Assembly (NCBI RefSeq): GCF_002930615.1
Contig: NZ_PSNX01000013.1
Location: forward strand, 49,080 to 113,079
Direction of reading: 5' to 3'
Length of the DNA: 64,000 bases
DNA from: Caldimonas caldifontis
Lineage (GTDB): Bacteria; Pseudomonadota; Gammaproteobacteria; Burkholderiales; Burkholderiaceae_C
Numbering within the stretch: the stretch's first letter is position 1; each line of letters starts with the position of its first letter. Shown in pieces: positions 41,990 to 52,500 of the stretch. The position numbers and the translations under genes are program-made. The notes beneath the pieces are model-generated. The model was not told the origin of the DNA, ran no database searches, and saw only the letters and a program-made list of their open reading frames with translations.

Positions 41990-43275
41990 CGGCCTTCAAG
42001 GGCGAGCGCGGACTCCGGGGGGCGCACGATGCCCTTCATCCACCGCGCCCGGCGCTCGAGCCAGATCGCCTGGGTGTTCGACAGGGCAAACTCCACGCCG
42101 GCACTCGCCATGCTGGACAACCTCGTCCGGTCAGACAGCAGCTGGCGAAACCCCTCGGCCAAGCCGCCCGGGTCCGGCCAGGGGGCCAGCAACACCGCAC
42201 CACTGGCCTGCGCCAGGTCCGCGAAATAGCTGATGTCGAAGGCCACCACCGGAAGCCCCCGCGCCATGGCATCAAAGGCGGCTCGGGGGGTGTCTTCCAC
42301 GAGCGGGGCGGCCACGCACACGTGCTTGGTCCGGAGTTGCTCGAACAGGGGATCGCCATAAGGTACGGGCGGGAGGAACCGCACGGCCTCCTGCAGCCCG
42401 CTGGCGGCAACCTGCTGGCGCAGCGATGCCTCGCACTCGCCCTCACCGATGAGCGTCAGCCGCACGTCCAGGCCCTGCGCACGCGCCAGGCGGACGGCCT
42501 CGATGGCCCGATCGAGCCCCTTGTAAGCGACGAAGCGGCCGAAGAATACGGCTTCCAGGGGTTGGTCCGGTTCCCGCAGCATCACGTTACGCTCGGCAAG
42601 CTCGGCCGGGCTCAGCACATCATCTGCGCCGTGGGCAGTGTCATAGAAGTTCCGGACATGGGCACGCCTGAGGCCAAAGTCGCGCACCATCGACGCACTC
42701 TTGAGCAGCACCAGCTGAAACATCCGCGGTGCCAGCCACACCTGCAGGTACACCAGGGGGTCGTAGATCAGCCGGTTGACGAGGTATTGCCGGAAGTTCC
42801 ACAGGCCCACCTGGCGATAGCGACGAGCGTGCTCCCGGAAGTCGATGTCGACCAGGAACATGACCGGCCGACCTGAGAGCCAGGCCGCGAAGTTGACCAT
42901 CGCCATCAGGGGCCGCCAGACATCGTCGGCCACACCGGAATGCACGATGCCCGCGGTGCGCACGGCGTCGCGGATGCGCCGCCACAGGCCGGATGCCTCA
43001 CGGAGCCAGAACCTTCGCGCCGACGTATCGGTGCGATGTGCCGGCACGAAGACCACCCCATCCCTGGCGAAATCCACCACGCCCAGGTGATCGCGGCGCG
43101 CCGCGTACTCTGCTTCCGTGAGTGCTGGCGCGATCAGCACCACCTTCTCGAAGTCCTCGCCCACGCTGTGCCGCAACTCACGCAGATGCTGCGCAAAGGC
43201 GCTTTCGGTCGCAAAGCAGGTGTCGGAGAGGGGATAGGCAGGAGCCTGTACGGCGATGACGTAGTCCATGCTCAC
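41986..43275 (-). CDS. Glycosyltransferase family 4-like protein
   Basis: This 429-residue GT-B glycosyltransferase is the last gene of the nine-gene NRPS/PKS operon. The C-terminal donor-binding half is clear: AVFFGRFVAYKGLDRAIEAV, LTLIGEGECEASLRQQV, and the E-x7-E-like region VEDTPRAAFDAMARGLPVVAFD. The N-terminal acceptor half is divergent. The start is either GTG 43275, which overlaps the upstream stop as GTGA, or ATG 43269. It likely transfers a nucleotide-activated sugar in the cytoplasm; donor and acceptor are unknown. Confidence 0.86.
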   Translation of the reverse strand: MSMDYVIAVQAPAYPLSDTCFATESAFAQHLRELRHSVGEDFEKVVLIAPALTEAEYAARRDHLGVVDFARDGVVFVPAHRTDTSARRFWLREASGLWRRIRDAVRTAGIVHSGVADDVWRPLMAMVNFAAWLSGRPVMFLVDIDFREHARRYRQVGLWNFRQYLVNRLIYDPLVYLQVWLAPRMFQLVLLKSASMVRDFGLRRAHVRNFYDTAHGADDVLSPAELAERNVMLREPDQPLEAVFFGRFVAYKGLDRAIEAVRLARAQGLDVRLTLIGEGECEASLRQQVAASGLQEAVRFLPPVPYGDPLFEQLRTKHVCVAAPLVEDTPRAAFDAMARGLPVVAFDISYFADLAQASGAVLLAPWPDPGGLAEGFRQLLSDRTRLSSMASAGVEFALSNTQAIWLERRARWMKGIVRPPESALALEGR

Positions 43276-44255
43276 TTGTACTCGATGAGCCGCGCCCGGC
43301 GGCCCAGCATCTGATCGCGCCAGAACTGGAGGTGCCCCACCAGCTCGGGGAAGCGTCCCAGCGTGTGGAAGGTCGCCTGGAGGCGGCGGTCACGCGGCGG
43401 CCCGGGCAAACGAAGGTACAGGCGCAGGACCTGCAGCGGATAGACCCCCAACACCAGCAAGGCCCAGATCGACATCCAGGGCCACAGTGCCGCAGCCATG
43501 GCTGGAGGGCCAAGCGCCCAGACCCAGGTGCGCCAGGTTTCCCGGACGCAGTGTCGTTCCGGCGGCCCTCCGTGCAGATGCCGTCCCGCGGCATAGGCAT
43601 AGCCGCTGCGCACGATGCGCAGCCACCATTGCCGGAAGCGCGTCATGGCCGCGTCATGCAGGGTCATCTCTGCCGGCAAGGCATGCAGTTCCCAGCCCTG
43701 CGACCGGATCCGGACCGAGAGTTCGGGCTCCTCCCCTGCGATCAAGTCGTCCCGGTAGCCCCCCACCTGCTCCAGCGCCTCGCGACGGAGCATCACATCT
43801 CCCCCGAAGGACTTGAGCAAGCCAGGGGGCTTGGCCCATTCCAGGTGACACAGCTGGTTGTAGACAGACCGCTCCGGATGGCGCTCCCGGCGCTGGCCGC
43901 ACACGGCGGCCGCCTTGGGATGCGCGGCCAGGAACTCCTGCGCCTGCTCCAGCCAACCCGTCACCACCTCGCAATCTCCATCGACAAACTGCACCCAGCG
44001 AATCTCCGGAGCCAGCTCCAGCAGCCGGCGCCATCCCGCATTGCGGGCACGCGCCGCTGTGAAGGGGATGCTCAGATCCAGTTCGATGCACTCGACACCG
44101 AGCTTGCGCGCCATCGACACAGAATGATCGGTGGAGCCGGAGTCGACATACACCACCTGGTCGGCAAGGTGGCGCACCGACTCGAGGCAACGCCTGAGCC
44201 GCTCGCCCTCGTTGCGACCAATCGCCACGACACCGACATGCGCCAGCCGGGTCAT
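43272..44255 (-). CDS. Glycosyltransferase family 2 protein with C-terminal membrane segments
   Basis: This 327-residue GT-A enzyme has the N-terminal VGVVAIGRNEGERLRRCLESV, the donor-site DSGSTDHSV, the DxD-like metal motif VDGDCEV and the acceptor-side GEEPELSVRI. One to two hydrophobic helices near residues 240-275 anchor it in the inner membrane. It overlaps both neighbours by 4 bp, as expected in the operon. The sugar and acceptor are unknown. Confidence 0.9.
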   Translation of the reverse strand: MTRLAHVGVVAIGRNEGERLRRCLESVRHLADQVVYVDSGSTDHSVSMARKLGVECIELDLSIPFTAARARNAGWRRLLELAPEIRWVQFVDGDCEVVTGWLEQAQEFLAAHPKAAAVCGQRRERHPERSVYNQLCHLEWAKPPGLLKSFGGDVMLRREALEQVGGYRDDLIAGEEPELSVRIRSQGWELHALPAEMTLHDAAMTRFRQWWLRIVRSGYAYAAGRHLHGGPPERHCVRETWRTWVWALGPPAMAAALWPWMSIWALLVLGVYPLQVLRLYLRLPGPPRDRRLQATFHTLGRFPELVGHLQFWRDQMLGRRARLIEYK

Positions 44256-45541
44256 GGGTGCTCCGTCATGGCAGGCCCCCAGGACTGCTTGATCGCCTCA
44301 GGCAGGCGGCTTGCACCCACCATGTGCCGCACGCGGGCCGCAAATGTGTCTTCGAAGGCATGTGCCAGGGCGAAATCGCGCGCGCGACGAGCGGCCAGGG
44401 CGATCTCGTCCCGGCTCCCATGCAGCCGGGCCACTGTCTGGGCAAGATGCCCCGCATCGCCGGTAGGACTCAGCCAGCCGCTGCCCGCATGCTGGACGAT
44501 GCCCTTGAACGCCTCGTTGTCGTACCCGACGATGGGCACGCCACAGGACATGACTTCGGGATAGGTGCTCGACGGGTCGCCCTGGGGGTGGGGGCATATG
44601 AACAAGTCCGCCCCTTGCTTGAGCAAGGGCACCCATTCGCGCCTGAAATCAACCACCCCTTTCAACCTCACCTCCTCAGACACTCCCCTGTGGGCGATCT
44701 CCCGCGCCAGGTTCTGTTCCAGGGCCCCTCGCCCGTAAATGTCCAGGGTGAAGGACACTCCGTGCCGCTTGAGCTCCTGCGCGAACCGCGGCAGATCCAT
44801 CACACCCTTCATGCCGATCAGGCGCCCGCCAAACACCAGACGCAGCGGACGGCCTTCCCGCAGCGCCGCCAGCTTGCGCTCCAGATGGGCCTCATCGATC
44901 ACATCCCCACGCGGCACACGATTGTCGAAGAAGATCATCACATTCGGATGAAGATGACGATAGGCCTCGTAGGTGGGCGCCCCACTGCATTGCAAGCCAG
45001 CGGCCAATGCGAGGACCCGACGACGCTTGGCTTCAGCCTGTGTCACCCACAGCTTGCGACGCCAGCGGATCAGAGGATTGCTCACCTCGGCGTCCAGGAT
45101 CTGCTTTTCCGTTCGCAAGGTGTACTCACTGGTGAACACGGTGGGGATCCCCATGCGATGGCACAGTTGCGCCATCTCCAGCTCAAACGGAGACAGAAAC
45201 CCCGAGACCAGAGCCGCTGCGCGAATGCGCCGGGCCAGATCCTCCAGGCGCGCAGGCCTCACCTCGAAGGCCGGGGCCGGCATGTCGGGCAGGATTTCGA
45301 CATGGTCCATGTCCGACCCCAGGGTGTCGGTGATCTGGACAAGCGTCGTCACCGGCCCGGGCCAGGAACGCGCGTAGGAAGCCACCCCATCGAGGAATTT
45401 CTGCGTGACCACCAGGCCGCCACGCGGTCCGCGGAAGGCCTTCAGGCTGGGCAGAAGGATGAGTTCGCTGGATTGCGGATCGGCGTTGCGGGGCTGTGTC
45501 CCGAACGAAGCCACCTGGGCTGGATCGACAAAATGCCTCAT
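44252..45541 (-). CDS. Glycosyltransferase family 4-like protein
   Basis: This 429-residue GT-B glycosyltransferase has the C-terminal signature region LRLVFGGRLIGMKGVMDL, TLDIYGRGALEQNL and PSSTYPEVMSCGVPIVGYDNEAFKG, which includes the family E-x7-E-type donor site. It overlaps the GT61 gene upstream and the GT2 gene downstream by 4 bp each (ATGA). It is soluble or peripheral, with no transmembrane helix seen. It is one of five glycosyltransferases in the NRPS/PKS operon; specificity is unknown. Confidence 0.88.
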   Translation of the reverse strand: MRHFVDPAQVASFGTQPRNADPQSSELILLPSLKAFRGPRGGLVVTQKFLDGVASYARSWPGPVTTLVQITDTLGSDMDHVEILPDMPAPAFEVRPARLEDLARRIRAAALVSGFLSPFELEMAQLCHRMGIPTVFTSEYTLRTEKQILDAEVSNPLIRWRRKLWVTQAEAKRRRVLALAAGLQCSGAPTYEAYRHLHPNVMIFFDNRVPRGDVIDEAHLERKLAALREGRPLRLVFGGRLIGMKGVMDLPRFAQELKRHGVSFTLDIYGRGALEQNLAREIAHRGVSEEVRLKGVVDFRREWVPLLKQGADLFICPHPQGDPSSTYPEVMSCGVPIVGYDNEAFKGIVQHAGSGWLSPTGDAGHLAQTVARLHGSRDEIALAARRARDFALAHAFEDTFAARVRHMVGASRLPEAIKQSWGPAMTEHP

Positions 45542-46605
45542 AGCAACTGCTCCAGCAACCGATGGATGTCATCGAGTGCCACCGTAAACCCTCCCGGCGC
45601 AGGATCAGCCACGGCCAGCGCAAAGCGCATGCCCACGCGGTCGGTGTACTCCTTGTACGCCAGCGCGAAACGGTCCGGCGGCTGGATGACGAGAAAGCTC
45701 GCCTGATCCGCTGCGGAGAAGATGGCGTGTGACAGATGACTGCCTTCGACGGCGACCACCACGCGGGCATCCAGTGAGCGTTCGGCGATCTCCCGGGCTG
45801 ACAGATGCTCCGGGTCCAGGATGTCAAAGCCCAAGGCCTGCAGCGATCGCTCCAACTCGGCCTCGTTGACCAGCACCCGAGGTTCCCCCCCGATGCCTCG
45901 GCGCAGATAGACACCTAGTGAAGGAACCCGCTGCGGGTCTTGCGCCAAGGCGGCGCGCAACCGCGCCCGCAGCTGTTCGTACCTTGCTTGCTTGAACGAG
46001 TTCTGCGCAAAGTCGGTGTAACACACGAGGCGCCGTATGCGGGCGTGATGAACCTCACGAGGTCGGGGCAGCCCCAACAGGGCGCGATAGCCCGCCTCGT
46101 GCACGTAGGATTTGGAAACCATCGCAATGCATCGGTCCTCCGGTCGGGGAATGAGCCCCAGCGGCATGTCATCCAGCATCAGCGTGCCGAAGAAGTGACT
46201 GCCTGACTGGCTCGTCATCAGATGCACTTGGTCAAGTTCCTCCCGCGGACCCAGATCCTGCCCAAACCCAAACCATCTCTCCTCGCCAAAACCTGGCTGC
46301 AGCTTCGCTGCCCCCCGATAGAGGAAGGCTCCCGCCAGATCGACATTGCTGATCTCGCGTGCCACCGAAGCGGCGTGATCGATCACACCACCAGCCAGCA
46401 GGACACGCTCGGTGTCCCAGTTTCGCCAGGGGGACAGGGCCCGCACCTTCTCGATGGCACCTGGCAGATGAATCGCGGGAGGAATCCGTGCGCGCTCCGA
46501 CGGGCACAACACCCATTCACGGGATGCGAAGGTATGAAACTCGGGAGCACGTCGCACGGCGAGCCGTCGCGTGACGCGCTTGGCCAGGGAAAGATTCAGC
46601 TGCAT
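45538..46605 (-). CDS. Glycosyltransferase family 61-like protein (first paralogue)
   Basis: This 355-residue protein resembles the DUF563/GT61 family. The conserved C-terminal region reads VEGSHLSHAIFSAADQASFL followed by IQPPDRF, closely matched by the divergent gene at 61014-62066. A conserved SGSHFFGTLMLDDMPL segment lies near residue 145. I chose the ATG at 46605 (MQLNLSLAKRV), 25 bp after the PPTase stop; an earlier start would enter the PPTase gene. GT61 enzymes transfer pentoses or other sugars; the bacterial members are little studied. Confidence 0.78.
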   Translation of the reverse strand: MQLNLSLAKRVTRRLAVRRAPEFHTFASREWVLCPSERARIPPAIHLPGAIEKVRALSPWRNWDTERVLLAGGVIDHAASVAREISNVDLAGAFLYRGAAKLQPGFGEERWFGFGQDLGPREELDQVHLMTSQSGSHFFGTLMLDDMPLGLIPRPEDRCIAMVSKSYVHEAGYRALLGLPRPREVHHARIRRLVCYTDFAQNSFKQARYEQLRARLRAALAQDPQRVPSLGVYLRRGIGGEPRVLVNEAELERSLQALGFDILDPEHLSAREIAERSLDARVVVAVEGSHLSHAIFSAADQASFLVIQPPDRFALAYKEYTDRVGMRFALAVADPAPGGFTVALDDIHRLLEQLL

Positions 46606-46630
46606 AGGCGTCGAGCGGTGGGCATCTGAA

Positions 46631-47365
46631 TCATGCGCGTCCCAGTCGTCTTGCGACAGCCCCCACCCAGGGTGTCTCCGTGTCCGCCGGCCCACCCACC
46701 GCCAGGCTGCGCAGGGCCAGACGCTCACGATACCGGGGAGTGTCGATAACCACCTCGGCCACCGTGTCCTGCAGGCCAGCCTCGAACCCCAAGGGGCTCA
46801 AGCTCAGGCCGGTGCCCAGCGCCTTGAGGCACGCCTCCTTGCGGGTCCATCCTTGCAGAAAGGCACGATCGCGCTGCGCACCGCTCAGCTCACTGAGCAC
46901 CCGACGCTCGTTCACGCCAAACACCGATGCGGCGAGCGCTGGCGCATCCTCCACGGCGCGAATCACCTCCAGGTCGACACCGACCTCCTCTTCCTCGGAC
47001 AGAGCGACCAGCGCCAGATCTTCGCTGTGGCTGAGATTGAAATGGACACGGGCAGCACCCGACGAGCCCTTTGCCAGGCGAGGCTTGCCGTGCTCGCCGA
47101 CCTCGAAAGCCAGTTGTTCAGGAGGACAGCCGACAAAGACCGCCAGGCGCTCGCGCAGGGCCACGTGGGCGGCCAGATAGCGTTGCCTGTCCTTGTCGAA
47201 GCGGAAAGAGGCTGATCGTCGGTGCTCCTCGTCCGATAAACAGGACGCCTGGCTCCGCACTCGCCGATGATCCAGGCGTATCAACCACAGCGCCACACCC
47301 TCGTACCACACCGGCGTGAGATCTCCTGCCCTCAGCATCAGAGGCGCTGACTCAGTGTGGTCCAT
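46631..47365 (-). CDS. Sfp-type 4'-phosphopantetheinyl transferase
   Basis: This 244-residue enzyme transfers phosphopantetheine from coenzyme A to the conserved serine of carrier-protein domains. The Sfp/AcpS core motifs are visible: FNLSHSEDLALVAL, GVDLEVI (Mg-binding Asp and Glu) and GWTRKEACLKALGTGLSLSP. It lies inside the operon with an NRPS and a PKS, each having one carrier domain, and overlaps the aminotransferase gene by 14 bp. Its dedicated job is very probably to activate Ser1486 of the NRPS and Ser1793 of the PKS. The ATG at 47365 is preferred over the longer start at 47407. Confidence 0.93.
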   Translation of the reverse strand: MDHTESAPLMLRAGDLTPVWYEGVALWLIRLDHRRVRSQASCLSDEEHRRSASFRFDKDRQRYLAAHVALRERLAVFVGCPPEQLAFEVGEHGKPRLAKGSSGAARVHFNLSHSEDLALVALSEEEEVGVDLEVIRAVEDAPALAASVFGVNERRVLSELSGAQRDRAFLQGWTRKEACLKALGTGLSLSPLGFEAGLQDTVAEVVIDTPRYRERLALRSLAVGGPADTETPWVGAVARRLGRA

Positions 47366-48461
47366 GCCGTAACAGATCGATGATGCGGGCTTGGTCCGAT
47401 TCGCCAAGATCGGGATACAAGGGCAGGCAGAGGACCTCGTCCGCCGCCTGCCGAGCCACGGTCAGAGGCTCCGACGCCGCCGATGCGCGGCCGCGGTAGG
47501 CCTCCAAATCACTGACCAGAGGACAGAAGTAGCGCCTGGCATGGATGCCCTGCGACCGCAGGCGAGCCTGCAGCGCGTCCCGGCTCTCACCATATGCAGG
47601 AAGGACACGCACGGGAAAGTAGGCGTAGTTGGGCACTTCATGCGGCGTGGGACCCATCGGCACCAGCCCGGGCACCCCATCCAGCCCCTCACGATAACGC
47701 GCGTCAACTCGCGCACGCAACGCAATCGCGGCATCCACGCGGTCGAGTTGGGCCAGTCCCAACGCTGCACAAAACTCGTTCATCTTGCCGTTCAGACCAA
47801 TCCCCTCGACAGATGTTTCGTCCACGATGCCGAAATTTTTCAAACGATCGACCTTCTGCTTGGTCTGTGCGTCACGAGAGACGATCGCCCCGCCTTCAAA
47901 AGTGTTGAACACCTTTGTGGCGTGGAAGCTCAACACCGACACGTCCCCCCAGGACACCAGACTGCGCCCTCGAAGCAGTGCCCCGAACGCATGGGCTGCG
48001 TCGTAGATCAGCTTCAATCCATGAGCTTGCGCCAGGCCGTCCAGTGCCTCGACATCGCAAGCGTGTCCGTAGCAGTGCACCGGGAGGATCGCGCAGGTGT
48101 GCGGCGTGATGGCCCGCTCGACCGCGGCCGGATCGATGTTGAAGGTGATGGGATCGATATCGGCAAAGACGGGTGTCAGGCCGGCCCATTCGATGGCATG
48201 AGCGGTAGCCACGAAGGTGAAGGGCGTGGTGATCACTTCACCGCGAAGGTCCAAAGCCCGCAGCGCCAGCATCAATCCGACCGTGGCATTTGTGCACAAG
48301 CTCAGGTACGCCACACCCAGGCGGCGGGCCAGGGCCGATTCAAGTCGCTCGTGAAAGGCCCCGCCATTTGTCAACACGCGACTAGACCAGATCTCCTCGA
48401 GGCTCGGTAGCACAGCCTCGAGGGGAGGTAGTTCCGGCCGCGTCACGTAGATGTTGTTCAT
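47352..48461 (-). CDS. DegT/DnrJ/EryC1/StrS-family aminotransferase
   Basis: This 369-residue PLP enzyme usually converts a nucleotide-linked keto-sugar to an amino-sugar. Visible segments are TNATVGLMLALRAL, TTPFTFVATAHAI, DAAHAFGAL and the Schiff-base lysine in SFHATKVFNTFEGGAI. The overall pattern is close to dTDP-4-amino- or 3-amino-6-deoxyhexose aminotransferases. No dehydratase or dTDP-sugar genes are in the window, so the substrate must come from elsewhere. Its amino-sugar could be the acceptor acylated by the NRPS/PKS product, which is inference. Confidence 0.9.
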   Translation of the reverse strand: MNNIYVTRPELPPLEAVLPSLEEIWSSRVLTNGGAFHERLESALARRLGVAYLSLCTNATVGLMLALRALDLRGEVITTPFTFVATAHAIEWAGLTPVFADIDPITFNIDPAAVERAITPHTCAILPVHCYGHACDVEALDGLAQAHGLKLIYDAAHAFGALLRGRSLVSWGDVSVLSFHATKVFNTFEGGAIVSRDAQTKQKVDRLKNFGIVDETSVEGIGLNGKMNEFCAALGLAQLDRVDAAIALRARVDARYREGLDGVPGLVPMGPTPHEVPNYAYFPVRVLPAYGESRDALQARLRSQGIHARRYFCPLVSDLEAYRGRASAASEPLTVARQAADEVLCLPLYPDLGESDQARIIDLLRHGPH

Positions 48462-48507
48462 GATATTTCGTGACGAGTCCTGCCAATCAAAGCACCACGC
48501 AGACTCC

Positions 48508-49551
48508 CTAGCGCCGGGGTTTCACCAAGTCGCCCCCCAAGTCCGCATCGGGTGTCCAGCGAGGGTGACACAAGACGGAGTGGGAGATGAAATCGCCCAG
48601 CATCCGTGGAGGATCGGTGTCCTCCTTGCGCTGCAGCCGCCGACGCACGCGCCACATCGAAAAGCCGATCATCCAGGCGATGTCGGCCATGGCCGCATAC
48701 AGGCGACCGTGGTGCTTGACGAAATAGCGTCGACGCGATTCAAACCAATAGGCGGGCCGGCGCGGAACCACCGCCTGGCGTCCTGTCACACCGGTGCTCT
48801 GCCCCGCAATGTGCATCACGCGCGCAGCCGGCTCATACCACACCTCCCAGCCCGCCTCACGTGCGCGCCTGCAGAAGTCGGTTTCCTCGAAATAGAGGAA
48901 GTAGCCTTCGTCCATCAAGCCGATCTGCTCGAAGACTTCACGACGAACCATCATGCTGGCGCCAGACACCCAGTCTGCCGTCTGGGCCCGCGCCCCCATG
49001 CGCCGGGCCACCAGCCGGGCATGCAACCATCGCGTCACCAGGCCCAGCCGGACACCGTTCTCAAACTCACTGGCGATGGAGGGAAAGCGAAACGCATAGG
49101 GCCACGGCGCCCCGTCATCGCTGTCGATACCGCTGCCGACGATCCCGGCCTGCGGATGACGCTGAAAGCACTCGACCAGACGTCGCAAGGCCCCGCGCTG
49201 CACCAACGTATCCGGGTTGAGCAACCAGACCAGGTCGGGAGGGTGCGGTCCCTGCAGGGCCTCGCGCACCGCGAGGTTGTTGCCGTAGGAGAATCCTCCG
49301 TTGCGCGGCGCTTCGCGCACTTCGGCCCAACTGCCCCAACCGTGCGCGTCGATCGATGCCCGGATGTGCGCAGCCGATCCGTCGCCGGAGGCGTTGTCCA
49401 CCACCACCACACGAAACCCAACATCGCCTTGCGGTACTTCCTCTGCGAGAGAGCCCAGGCAGTTCACCACCAGCGACGCCGTCCGGTAGTTGACGATGGC
49501 GACCAGTGTTCGTGCGCCCATGGCCAGAGAGCCTGGCTCGGCCGGGTTCAC
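48508..49551 (-). CDS. Glycosyltransferase family 2 protein (rhamnosyltransferase-like)
   Basis: This protein of up to 347 residues is a GT-A glycosyltransferase with VAIVNYRTASLVVNCLGSL, VVVVDNASGDGSA, NGGFSYGNNLAVREAL, LLNPDTLV (metal and donor site) and the acceptor-side WVSGASMMVRREVFEQIGLMDEGYFLYFEETDFCRR. This set is typical of WbbL-like rhamnosyltransferases. The start is either GTG 49551, overlapping the PKS stop as GTGA, or ATG 49521. It is the first gene after the PKS in the operon. Confidence 0.88.
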   Translation of the reverse strand: MNPAEPGSLAMGARTLVAIVNYRTASLVVNCLGSLAEEVPQGDVGFRVVVVDNASGDGSAAHIRASIDAHGWGSWAEVREAPRNGGFSYGNNLAVREALQGPHPPDLVWLLNPDTLVQRGALRRLVECFQRHPQAGIVGSGIDSDDGAPWPYAFRFPSIASEFENGVRLGLVTRWLHARLVARRMGARAQTADWVSGASMMVRREVFEQIGLMDEGYFLYFEETDFCRRAREAGWEVWYEPAARVMHIAGQSTGVTGRQAVVPRRPAYWFESRRRYFVKHHGRLYAAMADIAWMIGFSMWRVRRRLQRKEDTDPPRMLGDFISHSVLCHPRWTPDADLGGDLVKPRR

Positions 49552-52500
49552 ACCGCCTCCGCCTCGGTCGCGGCCTCGGCCACCGGGCGGGCCGGTGCCG
49601 AGTGCGGGGCGGACGCGCCCAGCATCCGCTGCACAGCGTCGTGCCGCTGCACCGCGGCATCAATGCTTGTCTGCATGGCCTGCGCCAGCACGCTCACGTG
49701 CGGCTCCTGCAACATGCTCGAGTGTCCACCGGGCACATCGTAGGCGGAAATTTGTCCTGCCACACGCGGCCCCCACCCAAGCAACGGATCGCTGTAGATG
49801 TCCACATAGGCCTCATCCGACGCCGATCCGTCCCCTTTCATCGCTCGGAACAGCACCACATCGCCGCCCCGGAACAGCCCCTGGGGTTGATGCTCCTTGT
49901 GCGCCACTTCGTACATTTTCAGGAAGTCGAGCCCATGATCCTCCTCTCCCGCGTGGAGGACCGGTTCGTCGGCACTCTGGGCCTGGTCCCGCATAGCCCT
50001 GACTTTGCGGGCATTCTGGAACTGTTCCAGCCGGGACTGCACCTCGTACAGCGCGAAGTTCTTGGTCTTGGCCAGCATCTTGGGCACCGCCTTGCCGATG
50101 CGCTGCAGGGTCGACCCGGCAGTCGGATCGTTGAGGGTGCCCAGGAAACGATTCAGGCGGTTCTGGGCCAGCCGGAAGGGCCGTTCTTCGGCATGCACGT
50201 CCGCTGCATCCATGATGCCGACGAAGATGACCTGCTGTCCCGCATCCTCGAGCTGGCGTGCCATCTCAAAGGCGATCACGCCACCCGCACACAGCCCGGT
50301 CAGCAGGTAAGGGCCCTCGGGTTGCACGTGGCGCAGGGCCTCGATATGTGCCGCGGCCATGTCGACGATGCGGGTGTGCACATAGCTGCCGTCACTGCCC
50401 ATTTCGGGCTGCAGTCCGTAGATCGGGTGTCCCGCATCCAGCTTGAGGGCCAGCGTGCGGTACAGCAGGGTCTCGCCCTTGCCATCGTGGACGAAGAAGA
50501 TCGCTCGCTTGTCGCCGCCCGGGCGGATGCGCACCACCGTCCTGGGCATGGCAGCGGCTGCCTGCACCGGGTGACCACCACCGGCAACGGGCACCGCAGT
50601 TGCCCTCTCCTCACCCTCGGCCGGCGGCGGCTCGATCAAGGCGGCCAGGGTCTCGACCGTGGGAGCCTCGAGCAAGGCCGTCAGCGGCAGGACCTTGCCC
50701 GTCTTGCGCTTGAGCTTGTTGATGACCTGCACGGCCAGCAGCGAATGGCCGCCCAGGTCGAAGAAGTTGTCGCTTGCGCTCACGCGCGCCACGCCCAGCA
50801 TCTCGCCCCACATCTGCGCAATCAACTGTTCGGTCTCGGTGCGTGGGGCTTTCCAGCCGGCCCTGACCTCCCCGCCCTCGGTCACCTGCGTCGCGGTCGC
50901 AGGCAAGGCCGGCGCACGCAGCTTCTCCAGCGTGGCGTGCAGGTCCTGCGGCGAGACGGCCACCTGGGCCAGGCGGCCGTCGGCCAGCACACGCTCGAGC
51001 ACCTCGGCCCCCTCGGCGCTGCGCAGGCCTTCGGACAGGCCCATCTCCAGCACCTTGTTGGCAGTGGCGCGCGGGCGGTGGGCGCTGGCCTGCGCGCCGC
51101 TCTCTGCGCCGCCCGAGACACCATCGAGCAGCGCCTTGTCACGCACGCGCATCATCGTGAACTCCTGGATGTCCACGAGAACGCGGCCGCTTTCATCCAT
51201 CACGGTGACGTCATAGCTGGCCAGCTGGACATCTTCCCCGTCCTGCGGCCGGTAGCGGATATGACTGAACACCTTGGCCGACAACGGGGCGAACACCCGG
51301 ATGTAGCCATAGGAGGCCGGCACGAAGAAGTCCCGCGCCTCGTCGAAGCCCGGGATGAGCGACTGGGCCCCCGCGGTGGCCAGGTCCATCACGGCCGGGT
51401 GCAGTTCGAACTGAAGCAGGTCGCCCCTGAAGGCCGCCGGCAGCTCCAGTGTTGCCAGGGCCTCGCCCTGGCCGAAGTCGATGCGCCGCAGGTTGCTCCA
51501 GCGCGGTCCGAACAGCAGGTGGACCGGCTGCTCATCCCCTTGGAACACCTGGGCGCGGGCGGTGCAGCGTGCGGCGATGGCGGCCGGCGTCTGCACCGCA
51601 GGCGGCTTGGCATCGACATAGCCCACCTCGCCGCGCACATGGTCGTTCCAGCCTGCGTCGCCGCCGCCGGCCGCAGGGCTCTGCAACGCGAAGTCGTGCT
51701 GACCCCCAGGCAGCGCGCGCAGCCGCACCCGCAACTCGCGCTCTTCGCCCTCTCGCACCACGAACGGCGACAGGAAGGTCACGTCACGCAACTCCAGTGT
51801 GCGCGCCTCGCGGTGCTGGGCCGCTGCGGCCCGCACGATCTCCAGGTAGCCCGTGCCGGGGATGAGCGCCTGGCCACCGCGGATGCGGTGCTCGTCGAGC
51901 AACCAGTGGCGCTCCACGGCAAAGCGGGTGCTGTACACGCGCTCGTCGTCGGCATCCAGCAGGCAGCGGTCGAGCAGCGGATGGTCCACCGGGACGCCCT
52001 CCCCCTGCACCGCGTCGGACGACCCGATGCCGAGCTGGCGCGCGAGTTCGGCAGCCATGCCGACTTCCTGCCACTGGCTCCAGTTAATGGCCACGGTGTA
52101 GCGGCCGTCGCGGGCCATGCGCTCCTGCGCAAAGGCATCGAGGAAGGCGTTGGCCGCCGCATAGTCGAACTGCCCGGCCAGGCCGGCGAAGGAGCTGATC
52201 GAGGAGAACAGCACCAGGAAGTCCAGCGGCGTGTCGCCCAGTGCCGCGTCGAGCGCAAGCGTGCCCTGGACCTTGGGCGCCAGCACCGCGGCGGCCGTCC
52301 TCGGCTCCTTGAGTTGGATGACCCCATCGTCGAGCACGCCGGCCGTGTGCAGCACGCCGTGCAGCGCCCCGAAGCGCGCCACCGCCTGCTTGACGACCTG
52401 GCGCATCTGCGCGAGGTCCGTGACATCGGCCTGGGCCACCATCACCTCGGCACCCCGGGATTCCAGCGCCATCACCTGGCGGATGCGTCGGCTGGTGGCG

